Part shown: positions 51,865 to 59,370 of the stretch, one piece after another
Layout of the letters: the number at the start of each line of letters is the position of its first letter
Numbering within the stretch: the stretch's first letter is position 1
Assembly (NCBI GenBank): GCA_964537875.1
Contig: CAZIDN010000002.1
Coordinates: forward strand, 62,001 to 126,000
Direction of reading: 5' to 3'
From: JAPKZH01 sp964537875
GTDB taxonomy: Bacteria > Acidobacteriota > Aminicenantia > Aminicenantales > UBA4085
Length of the DNA stretch: 64,000 bases
Translations under genes and position numbers: made by a program
Notes under the pieces: model-generated
The model's database searches: none
Told to the model about the DNA's origin: nothing
What the model saw: the letters and a program-made list of their open reading frames with translations, nothing else

Positions 51865-53205
51865 ATGTCCAAAACGGCAGCCCGGTGGATTCTCATTTCA
51901 GTTGTGCTTGCCTCGCTCTCCGCTCCGATCGTCTTCAGCCAAGAGGCGGAGAATCCGGCCCTCGATACGGCCAAAAAACAGACGATCGTGGACGAGATTT
52001 CCAAACTCCTGAATCAGAATTACATCTTTGCCGAGACGGCGAAGAAGATGGAGGAGCAGATCCGGAGCCGGCTCAAGAACGGCGATTACGACAAGCTTTC
52101 CGGGGCCCGGGAGTTCGCCTTGGCCGTGTCGCGGGATTTATCGACCGTGAGCAAGGACAGGCATTTGGGTTTCGCGTTCGCGCCCGAAATGGCGGCCGAG
52201 ATCATGCGCCAGAGGAGCCAGAATGAAAACGAGGCCAAGGCCGCCCGCGAACGGGAACTCACGGCCGCAAAACGAAACAACTTCGGCTTTCGCAAGGTGG
52301 AGCAGCTCCCGGGGAATATCGGGTATCTGGATTTCCGGTCTTTCGCGTCCGCCGACCAGGCCGGGGGGACGGCCGTGGCCGCGCTGAATTTCCTGGCCTA
52401 CTGCGATGCCGTGATCATCGATCTGCGTCAGAACGGCGGAGGCGATCCCTCGCAGATCCAGCTCATCAGCTCCTACTTCTTTCCGGAGCCGACGCACCTC
52501 AACGATCTTTACTACCGGGCGAACGACACGACGGAGAACTACTGGACTCTTCCTTACGTCCCTGGGGTGAAGCCGGTCGCGGCCGACCTGTACATCCTCA
52601 CCAGCGCCCGGACATTCTCCGGGGCCGAGGAGTTCTCCTACAACATGAAGAGCCTGAAACGCGCGATTCTGATCGGGGAGACGACCGGCGGAGGGGCGCA
52701 TCCCACGAACGCCATGATCGTCCAAGAGAAATTCATCCTGCGGGTCCCCGTCGGCCGCGCGATTAATCCTATCACTAAGACAAATTGGGAAGGCACGGGT
52801 GTCGCTCCGGACATCCAGGTTCCGGCTGCCCAGGCGTTCGATAAGGCGTACACGATGGCCCTGGAAAAACTCTCAGCCAAGGCCTCCGATCCCCAGGGGA
52901 AAAGGGAATTCGATTGGGTCCTCACGGCCCAAAAAGCCAAGCTGAATCCGCCGCATATCGAAGAAAAGGCTTTGAAGATGGTTGCAGGCGTGTACGGGGA
53001 GCGAAAAGTCACCTTTGAAAATGGCGTCCTCCAATACGAGCGGACCGGTCCGAAGTACCGGCTGATTCCTCTGACCGAAACCCTCTTTGCCGTGGAAGGT
53101 CTCGATTATTTCCGGGTGGAGTTTGTGGTGAAAGAAGGAAAGGCGGTCGAATTGATCGGACTTTACGATAATGGAGAGCGACAGCTTTCTCCACGGACAA
53201 AATAG
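51865..53205 (+). CDS. S41-family serine peptidase, exported
   Basis: 446 residues with a signal peptide (1-25). The tail-specific-protease/IRBP-type catalytic core is present: GNIGYLDFRSFASADQAG, VIIDLRQNGGGDPSQ, and the nucleophile Ser252 in TSARTFSGAEEFSYNMKSLKRAILIGETTGGGAHP. There is no PDZ domain. An additional C-terminal beta-rich tail (about 350-446) follows the protease. Probably periplasmic. It shares a transcript with the TetR gene. Confidence 0.9.
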   Translation: MSKTAARWILISVVLASLSAPIVFSQEAENPALDTAKKQTIVDEISKLLNQNYIFAETAKKMEEQIRSRLKNGDYDKLSGAREFALAVSRDLSTVSKDRHLGFAFAPEMAAEIMRQRSQNENEAKAARERELTAAKRNNFGFRKVEQLPGNIGYLDFRSFASADQAGGTAVAALNFLAYCDAVIIDLRQNGGGDPSQIQLISSYFFPEPTHLNDLYYRANDTTENYWTLPYVPGVKPVAADLYILTSARTFSGAEEFSYNMKSLKRAILIGETTGGGAHPTNAMIVQEKFILRVPVGRAINPITKTNWEGTGVAPDIQVPAAQAFDKAYTMALEKLSAKASDPQGKREFDWVLTAQKAKLNPPHIEEKALKMVAGVYGERKVTFENGVLQYERTGPKYRLIPLTETLFAVEGLDYFRVEFVVKEGKAVELIGLYDNGERQLSPRTK

Positions 53206-53386
53206 GCCTTCCGCCGTCTCGTGCAGAAAGCCGTCATCGTCCTTTCCCTGCCGTAAAGAAAAAATATTTTTCATCGACCATTTTCGCCACAGCTGAATGG
53301 AACCATATAATTGCTCCTCCGGGTCTCAGAAGATACAATCCGCATTTTCTATGGCTCTGGGAGAAAGTGCTCGCTTCTAAAAATCT

Positions 53387-53770
53387 TTATTTTCGGTTGT
53401 ACAAATCTTCGATCCGGACGATATCCGACTCTACGGAGCGGCCGAGCCAGATCTCCATCACCCGGGCGGGTGATTTTCCGACGCATTTCAGCCGGTGAGG
53501 GGCTTTTCTGGGGATGAAAATTTCCTCGCCTTTTTTGGGGCGCCAGGCTTTTTGGCCGACGGTGATCTCCAGGCCGGGATCGAGGACGACCCAGAATTCA
53601 CTCCGGCGGCGATGGAATTGGAGGGAGAGTGAGGCGCCCGGCCTGACGGTGATGATCTTGAGGCTTGCGGCGTTTTGATGGGGATAGGCCCGGAATTTTC
53701 CCCAGGGCCGGATGTCTTCGACGATTTTTTTTCGGAAGGTCCGTTCTTCGTTAGAAGGGGACTTCATCAT
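53387..53770 (-). CDS. Stand-alone mannose-6-phosphate isomerase type II-like cupin
   Basis: 127 residues from ATG at 53770, overlapping the ssb end by 20 bases; MM at the start leaves 53767 as an alternative. RPWGKFRAYPH, LSLQFHRRRSEFWVVLDPGLEITVG, IFIPRKAPHRLKC and IVRIEDLYNR match the C-terminal cupin of ManC-type proteins. Metal ligands of the cupin (His in QFHRRRSEFW and PHRL) are there. The guanylyltransferase half is absent. It is the last gene of the Tol-Pal transcript. Confidence 0.88.
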   Translation of the reverse strand: MMKSPSNEERTFRKKIVEDIRPWGKFRAYPHQNAASLKIITVRPGASLSLQFHRRRSEFWVVLDPGLEITVGQKAWRPKKGEEIFIPRKAPHRLKCVGKSPARVMEIWLGRSVESDIVRIEDLYNRK

Positions 53771-54221
53771 CGCCCTCGCCCTCAGCCGGGGTCTGGCTCT
53801 CCCCTTCGCTCGGAAAATCCTGGACCTGGGCTTGGGCGGCGGGTTCGGCGGCTGCCTCGGCTTCCGGGGCGCCTTCGCGCCGGCCAAGAAGGACGATGCT
53901 CTGGGCTTCGATCTCGGTCGTCGTCCGCTTGTTCCCGTCCCTGTCCTGCCAGCTGCGGGTGCGAAGCTTCCCCTCGACCAGAATTTGTTTTCCCTGGTCA
54001 AGGTAGCGCTCACAGAATTCCGCGAGCTTCCCCCAAACGACGATTTTGTGCCATTCGGTGCGAACGGAGCTTTCGTTGGTGCTGGGGTTGAACATCCGCT
54101 CGTTCGTGGCCAGGCTGAACCGGGCTACGGACCGGTCTTTTTGGGGAAGGACCCGCAGCTCCGGCTTTTGGCCGAGCCGGCCGATCAAAATGACTTTGTT
54201 CAGGCTGTTGACGTCTCTCAT
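53751..54221 (-). CDS. ssb: Single-stranded DNA-binding protein
   Basis: 156 residues. SLNKVILIGRLGQKPELRVL opens the OB fold, then WHKIVVWGKLAEFCERYLDQGKQILVEGKLRTRSW. The C-terminal tail is acidic and ends DDEVPF, the partner-binding tip. It follows cpoB with a 4-base overlap. Confidence 0.96.
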   Translation of the reverse strand: MRDVNSLNKVILIGRLGQKPELRVLPQKDRSVARFSLATNERMFNPSTNESSVRTEWHKIVVWGKLAEFCERYLDQGKQILVEGKLRTRSWQDRDGNKRTTTEIEAQSIVLLGRREGAPEAEAAAEPAAQAQVQDFPSEGESQTPAEGEGDDEVPF

Positions 54222-55093
54222 TTGATTCCCTGGAGCTCCTTAAGTTTTTCCTGAGCGTTTTTGGCTTCCTCTTCCAGCGGGTACTTCGTGATCAGAAGCT
54301 TGAGCACGGCCACGGCTTCATCCTTCTTCTTCAATTCCGCCAGGCTGAAACCTTTTTTCAGATAGGCCGTGGCGATCTTATTGCTCAGGGGGTAGCCGAT
54401 AATCAGGTCGTTGAATTGCTCAATGGCCTTGTCGTATTTTTTCTGGCTGAAATAGCACTCCCCGATCCAGTAAAGGGCATCGTCGGCGTACGGGCTGGAC
54501 GGAAATTGCTCCCGGTAGATCGTCAAGCCGTCGATGGCCAGGTCATAGTTGCCTTTTTCATAATCGGAATAAGCGGTGTTGTAGAGCTCTTGGGCGGAAA
54601 GGTTGGTCTTGGGAGGAACCGGCGGGGCCGTCTTTTTGTCCTTCACCGGTTCCTCTTTCTTGGTCTTTTTCGCGACCGGGGCTTTTTCGTCCTTTTTTGG
54701 CGGCTCCTGAACTTGGGGGGCAGGGACCGTCGGCTGGTTCTTCAGGGCCATCAGCTCTTCGACGATCTTCAGCATCTGGCCGTCGATTTGTTGAAATTTT
54801 TCGAGGAGCGCCTGGTTTTGGGCGGGAATGTTATTCAAGGAGTCCTGGGATCTGGACTGCTGGGATTGGACGAGCTTGAGCTGGATGGCCAAGTCTTTGA
54901 GCTGGTCTTTGATCAGCCGAAGGTCCTCGGCTGCGGCGTCGAGTCTTTTCTCGAGCTTGAGAAACTCCTGCTTCAACTGCTGGACGTCCTGATAGATGAG
55001 CTCATAGGTCTTTTTGCTCTTGTCCTGCCCGGAAGAAACCATCGGCCAAAGGACGATGAGCAAAATCCCGAGGGCTCTTTTCCACATAACCAA
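54218..55093 (-). CDS. cpoB: Cell-division coordinator CpoB (YbgF-like)
   Basis: 291 residues; the ATG two codons in (55087) is an alternative. A signal peptide is followed by a long coiled coil (about 30-115), a Pro/Lys-rich linker (about 118-165) and TPR repeats (170-285: AQELYNTAYSDYEKGNYDLAIDGLTIYREQFP, YADDALYWIGECYFSQKKYDKAIEQFNDLI). CpoB couples peptidoglycan synthesis with Tol-Pal constriction. Next to pal as in proteobacteria. Confidence 0.9.
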   Translation of the reverse strand: MVMWKRALGILLIVLWPMVSSGQDKSKKTYELIYQDVQQLKQEFLKLEKRLDAAAEDLRLIKDQLKDLAIQLKLVQSQQSRSQDSLNNIPAQNQALLEKFQQIDGQMLKIVEELMALKNQPTVPAPQVQEPPKKDEKAPVAKKTKKEEPVKDKKTAPPVPPKTNLSAQELYNTAYSDYEKGNYDLAIDGLTIYREQFPSSPYADDALYWIGECYFSQKKYDKAIEQFNDLIIGYPLSNKIATAYLKKGFSLAELKKKDEAVAVLKLLITKYPLEEEAKNAQEKLKELQGIK

Positions 55094-55095
55094 AA

Positions 55096-55650
55096 TTATT
55101 TTTCGATGATCGTGAACTGCGCTCTTCTGTTTTTCTGCCAGGCGGCCTCGTCGTGGCCCAAGTCCAGCAGCTGGCTCTTGCCGTAGGAAATGGTTTTCAG
55201 ACGGTCCTGGGCGATGCCGAGCGAGAGGAGATAGTCGAACGCGCTCTTGGCCCGCTTGTCGCCCAAGGCCAGGTTGTAGTCCTCCGTGCCGCGCTCGTCG
55301 CAGTGGCCTTCGATCAGGATCTTGGCCGTCTTATACTTCCTGAGCCAAGTGGCGTTGGCTTCGAGGGCGGGCTTGGCATCTTCCCGGACGAAGTACTTGT
55401 CATAGTCGAAATAGATCATTTTGAGCGGCTGCTGTCTGTTGATTTCATCGAGCGACTTGGCCATAAAAATTTCTTCCTCGGTCAGCTCGGGTTTTTTCAC
55501 CACGGGCGCCGGCTCCACCTTTTCCACCTTGGGCTGCTCCTTGACCTGGGGTGGCGGAGGGGGAGGAGCCTGCTTGGCCTTCGGCTTGCAGGATACGGTG
55601 AAGGCAAAGACCAATAGGCAGACCAGGGATAGCATGATGACTTTTTTCAT
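55096..55650 (-). CDS. pal: Peptidoglycan-associated lipoprotein Pal
   Basis: 184 residues from the ATG at 55650, preceded by GAGGAGG; a longer frame to 55701 is not used. The signal ends at VSCKPKAKQ (lipobox Cys). A Pro/Lys/Glu linker leads to the OmpA-like domain: YFDYDKYFVREDAKPALEANA, ILIEGHCDERGTEDYNLALGDKRAKSA. It ties the outer membrane to peptidoglycan and to TolB. Has its own promoter at 55710-55738. Confidence 0.95.
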   Translation of the reverse strand: MKKVIMLSLVCLLVFAFTVSCKPKAKQAPPPPPPQVKEQPKVEKVEPAPVVKKPELTEEEIFMAKSLDEINRQQPLKMIYFDYDKYFVREDAKPALEANATWLRKYKTAKILIEGHCDERGTEDYNLALGDKRAKSAFDYLLSLGIAQDRLKTISYGKSQLLDLGHDEAAWQKNRRAQFTIIEK

Positions 55651-55709
55651 GAAGCCTCCTCTTTGTATAGTACGTCCGTTGAGATTTTTGACATCACTCA
55701 ACCGCCCAT

Positions 55710-55738
55710 TTTATACATCGAAAATCCTATCCTGTCAA
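55710..55738 (-). promoter_or_regulatory. Internal promoter for pal
   Basis: Minus strand TTGACA (55733-55738), 17 bases, TATAAA (55710-55715). It lies 60 bases upstream of the pal ATG and 65 bases past the tolB stop, allowing extra pal expression. Confidence 0.75.
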
Positions 55739-55803
55739 TAAAAAGAGGCGCTCCTTTCTTAAATAAATAACGCGGGAATTTCGGTTTTTTCTCAGAAGGA
55801 GGC

Positions 55804-57117
55804 TTAGTTCGACCAGTCGGCGAGCTTGTTCTGGCCCTTGGTCGTCAGCTGCTTGAAGTTTTGGCCGTCGGCATCGATCGAAAAGATCTGAAGGCCGCCC
55901 TTCGTGTCCGAGGTGAAGACGATATGGCGGCCGTCCGGCGACCAGCTCGGCGATTCGTTGCGGGCGTTCGACTCGGTCAGCTTGGCGATCTGGTTTGTCC
56001 GGATGTTCAGGATATAGAGGTCGAAAAGACTTTCGACACGGGCGACAAAGACGATCTTGTCGCCGGCCGGCGACCAGGCCGGAGAATCAAGGTACGTCGA
56101 GCCGCCGAAGCTGACGCGCCGGACGTTGGAGCCCTCGGCGTCCATGACATAGATCTGGGGCGTGCCTCCCCGGTCCGAGGTAAAGACGATCTCCCGGCCC
56201 GTCGGCGACCAGGACGGGGCTGTATCGATGCCTGGGTTGAAAGTCAAGCGTTTGACGGCGAAGCTCCTGCGCTTGATATTGTCGTCGGTCGCCTCGGCCG
56301 TGTAGATTTCCGAGTTGCCGTCCATGGTGGACGAGAAGGCCAGCTTTTTGCCGTCAGGCGACCAGGAGGGGCAAAAATTGTTGCCCTTGATCGAGACGGC
56401 CGTCCTCGTCCCCTCGTAGATATTCAGGATATACAGTCCCGGGACAAGATTCTGAAAGGATGTATAAGCGATCTTTTTGGCGTCGGGAGACCAGGCCGGC
56501 GAATAGTCTACGACCTTGTTGAAGGTGAGCCGCGTCGCGTTGACCCCGTCGTAGTCCATCATGTACAGCTCGTCGTTGCCGTCCCGGTTGGAAACGAAGG
56601 CGATCTTCGAGGTGAAGATGGGTTTTTCGCCGTAGGATTTCATGATCTCATCGGCCATCCTGTGGGCCAGGTAGCGGATGTCGGACTTTTTTGCCTGGTA
56701 GCGTTTGCCGGGGAGGATCTGCCGCTGGGACTTGACATCGTAGAAGTACCGCTCAAAAACGAGGTCTCCTCCCTGCCCTTCCGAGGCGTCGCCGACGAAG
56801 AGGACGTTGGCCTGGATCGATTCCCAATCCTTGAAAAAAATATTTTTTGGGTCGAGCGGCCGGACGTAACTGTAATAGCTTTTGGGGACAAGCTGAAAGA
56901 TCCGGGTGTATTTGATGTCGTCGGACAGGACCTGATGGATCTCATCGGAAGCGGCTTGGATTTGGGCCGACGAAGAGCTCGTCACGAACTTGGGCAGAGC
57001 GAACGAAATGGCCGGCATCCCGCTGGTAATGGTCATCACGACGTCCTGCTGGGAAAAAACAAGCCAGGCCGCGGCCAGGACCAGGATTCCACAGGCAATG
57101 AGTTTTGATGTTTTCAT
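55804..57117 (-). CDS. tolB: Tol-Pal translocation protein TolB
   Basis: 437 residues. A signal peptide (1-23) is followed by an N-terminal domain (to about 165) and a six-bladed beta-propeller with repeated YSPAWSPDAKKIAYTS, CPSWSPDGKKLAFSS, APSWSPTGREIVFTS, SPAWSPAGDKIVFVA and SPSWSPDGRHIVFTS. TolB binds Pal in the periplasm. The start ATG overlaps the tolA stop (ATGA). Confidence 0.95.
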   Translation of the reverse strand: MKTSKLIACGILVLAAAWLVFSQQDVVMTITSGMPAISFALPKFVTSSSSAQIQAASDEIHQVLSDDIKYTRIFQLVPKSYYSYVRPLDPKNIFFKDWESIQANVLFVGDASEGQGGDLVFERYFYDVKSQRQILPGKRYQAKKSDIRYLAHRMADEIMKSYGEKPIFTSKIAFVSNRDGNDELYMMDYDGVNATRLTFNKVVDYSPAWSPDAKKIAYTSFQNLVPGLYILNIYEGTRTAVSIKGNNFCPSWSPDGKKLAFSSTMDGNSEIYTAEATDDNIKRRSFAVKRLTFNPGIDTAPSWSPTGREIVFTSDRGGTPQIYVMDAEGSNVRRVSFGGSTYLDSPAWSPAGDKIVFVARVESLFDLYILNIRTNQIAKLTESNARNESPSWSPDGRHIVFTSDTKGGLQIFSIDADGQNFKQLTTKGQNKLADWSN

Positions 57118-57947
57118 TTGGAATGCTCGAAAATGAGGATGATGCCTAGATACTGCTCGTCATAATCGGCCGGAAGGGGCGGGAAGGGCGCCGAGTTCAT
57201 GATCGCCCGGACGGCCGAGGAGTCGAAGGCTCTGACACTGCTTGACTCTCTGACCTCGACATTAGAGATCGTGCCGTTTCTGAAGATGCGAAAATAAACA
57301 GCCGTCTGGAGAGTCCCTTCGACGCCGGGATCGACCAGGGAGGTGAACCAATTGGAGGAAATCCGGTCCCTGATGATCTGAAGATAATACTGGTAGGGGA
57401 AATTCGAGAGCCCTATCTGCCCTGCCAAACCCGATCCCGTCCCCTCGCCAAAACCGGGGCCCCCGGCGCCGATGGTCAAGCCTGAGCCCTGGCCTGTGCC
57501 TGGTTTCGCCCCGGCAGCCCCGCCAGATTCCGTGTCCTTGCTTGGAGCGGTCTTCGCCTTGGCATCCGGCTTGGAGATGACGGCCTGTTTATCCGGTTTT
57601 TTCTTGGGCTCTTTTTTCGGCTTATCCACGGGATAGCGTAGGGACGACTTCGGAGTTTCCTGGAGCTTTTGGGCGGTTGTCAGGTCTCGCAGGGTCTGTT
57701 TTTTGATCTCCGTCGCGGCCAAAGAGGCTTTCGGCGCCGCCTGCCCGCCGCTGCCTCCACCTCCTCTTCCTCCGCCCCCCGGCATGCCGACAAAGTTGAG
57801 GGGGATATAATGGATCACACCTTTGCTCGACGGCTTGGGAAGGTGGGGCGAGGCGATGATGATGGTGAATAGGACGACATGGGCCGTAACGGAAAAAATC
57901 ATCGCCCTCTGGAAAGCCTTGGGATTGATAGCTTGTCGGGCCGTCAT
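57114..57947 (-). CDS. tolA: TolA/TonB-like energy-transducing protein
   Basis: 277 residues. One N-terminal membrane helix (about 15-35), then a Gly-rich stretch, a Lys/Pro-rich linker (about 75-150), a Gly-rich hinge and a TonB-type C-terminal domain (NGTISNVEVRESSSVRAFDSSAVRAIMNSAPFPPLP). It spans the periplasm from TolQR to TolB/Pal. Overlaps tolR and tolB by 4 bases each. TolA and TonB cannot be told apart by sequence; the context indicates TolA. Confidence 0.88.
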   Translation of the reverse strand: MTARQAINPKAFQRAMIFSVTAHVVLFTIIIASPHLPKPSSKGVIHYIPLNFVGMPGGGGRGGGGSGGQAAPKASLAATEIKKQTLRDLTTAQKLQETPKSSLRYPVDKPKKEPKKKPDKQAVISKPDAKAKTAPSKDTESGGAAGAKPGTGQGSGLTIGAGGPGFGEGTGSGLAGQIGLSNFPYQYYLQIIRDRISSNWFTSLVDPGVEGTLQTAVYFRIFRNGTISNVEVRESSSVRAFDSSAVRAIMNSAPFPPLPADYDEQYLGIILIFEHSK

Positions 57948-58387
57948 TTCTTGTTTTCTTTGGCCTCTTTGGGCTGGGTCATCAGGCCGAGAAGTTCGAT
58001 GCCGGCTTTTTTGATGATGTCCATGATCTCGATCACATATCCGTAGGGAATGGTTTCATCGGCCTGGAGATAGATGACCTTTTTTTGCTTCCCGTAGTAA
58101 TAGTCCCGGAGGCGCCGTTCCAGGAGGTTGATGTTGATCACGGAATTTTCGATATGGATGAATTTGTCCGGCGTCACGGTCAGGCGCAGCCCCTCTTCGG
58201 CCGGCGCGGTGTCGGTTTCGGCCTGGGGCAGGCTGACGCCGATCCCCGACTGCATCATCGGCGTGGTGACCATGAAGATGACGAGGAGCACGAGCATGAC
58301 ATCGACAAAAGGAGTGACGTTGATTTCCGAGAGAGACGTGCCGATCTCTCTCTTGGCTCGGATGGACGGAAGCTTAGGAAGAACCAT
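57944..58387 (-). CDS. tolR: Tol biopolymer transport protein TolR (ExbD family)
   Basis: 147 residues. One membrane helix (about 27-47) carries the family Asp in EINVTPFVDVMLVLLVIFMVTTP, essential for proton coupling. The periplasmic domain contains VIYLQADETIPYGYVIEIMDIIKKAG. It overlaps the end of tolQ by 14 bases. Confidence 0.95.
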   Translation of the reverse strand: MVLPKLPSIRAKREIGTSLSEINVTPFVDVMLVLLVIFMVTTPMMQSGIGVSLPQAETDTAPAEEGLRLTVTPDKFIHIENSVININLLERRLRDYYYGKQKKVIYLQADETIPYGYVIEIMDIIKKAGIELLGLMTQPKEAKENKK

Positions 58388-59039
58388 ACAATCTATCTGC
58401 GATGCTTAAGAGTTCCAGGGAAAAATCCTCCATCTCGGAGATCTGGTCTTTGATCCGGTGGAGGAACGTGTTATAGGCGATGACGGCGGGAATGGCCGCG
58501 AACAGCCCGAAGGCCGTCGCGATCAGGGCCTCGGCGATGCCCGGCGCTACCGAGATCAGGCTGGCCGACCGCGTCGAGCCGATTTTTATGAAGGCATCCA
58601 TGATGCCCCAGACCGTTCCGAAGAGGCCGATGAAAGGTGTGACGCTTCCCGTTGTGGCCAGAAACGACATCATCTTTTCCATGCGAGACACTTCGGCGTT
58701 CGAGACTTTGGTCATGGCCCGGTTCAGGTTTTCCAGCCGGGTGAGGCTTTGGTTTTCGGACGGGTTGGATTTGGCCAGGTAGGACATCTCCTTGAAACCG
58801 GCTTGAAAGATAGCGGCCAGGGGGCTGCCCTCGTACTTTTTCGTCGCGTCTTGGACGTCGGTCAGGTTCCGACTCTTTTTATAGACGGACAAAAACCTCT
58901 GCGATTGAACGGACGCGGCCTTGAGGGATTTCCTCTTAAAGATGATGATCGTCCAGGAGAAAACCGAGAAAAAGAGGAGGACGAGGAGAATGGCCTGGAC
59001 GACCAGGCTGGCCCCGGTGATGAGCTTAAAAATATTCAT
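58374..59039 (-). CDS. tolQ: Tol biopolymer transport protein TolQ (ExbB family)
   Basis: 221 residues with three membrane helices. The family signature LATTGSVTPFIGLFGTVWGIMDAFIKIG and the stretch APGIAEALIATAFGLFAAIPAVIAYN are clear. With TolR it forms the proton-driven motor. First gene of the operon; AGGAG precedes the ATG. Promoter at 59055-59083. Confidence 0.95.
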   Translation of the reverse strand: MNIFKLITGASLVVQAILLVLLFFSVFSWTIIIFKRKSLKAASVQSQRFLSVYKKSRNLTDVQDATKKYEGSPLAAIFQAGFKEMSYLAKSNPSENQSLTRLENLNRAMTKVSNAEVSRMEKMMSFLATTGSVTPFIGLFGTVWGIMDAFIKIGSTRSASLISVAPGIAEALIATAFGLFAAIPAVIAYNTFLHRIKDQISEMEDFSLELLSIADRLYGSS

Positions 59040-59054
59040 AAATCTCCTGCATCA

Positions 59055-59083
59055 AAAGTAGCATAGCCAGGCAGGATTGTCAA
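59055..59083 (-). promoter_or_regulatory. Promoter for the tolQ operon
   Basis: Minus strand TTGACA (59078-59083), 17 bases, TACTTT (59055-59060). The predicted transcript starts about ten bases upstream of the tolQ ATG. Confidence 0.7.
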
Positions 59084-59123
59084 ATTAGGGACTCGGCGCT
59101 TCATTAAAGGAGGGGGGCCTGTC

Positions 59124-59250
59124 ACCGACCAGCCCCATCATCCTCGCTGAAAAATTTGGGGTTAAGTACTAGAATTTCCTAATTCGGCATATTTCCCCAA
59201 ATTTTCGTCAGCTGCGGTGGCTGGGGCGCCCCGGTCGGTGCCACCCCACT
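59124..59250. repeat. Imperfect inverted repeat in the 330-base gap after tolQ
   Basis: The left side CACCGACCAGCCCCATC...GCTGAAAAATTTGGGG and the right side CCCCAAATTTTCGTCAGC...GGTCGGTG are reverse-complementary except for a ten-base insert and a few mismatches. The gap 59084-59370 holds no open frame. A short GGGTGGCACGTCC motif (59332) recurs in looser form near 28090. Confidence 0.5.
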
Positions 59251-59370
59251 TTATTTTATTCGTGCGTTGCCCCTCGTCCTGCTAAAAAAACAACGTTTGT
59301 TAGCTTATAGAAATAAAATTATATCGGCATGGGTGGCACGTCCGTGACAGGACCCATGCCTACCTTAGTT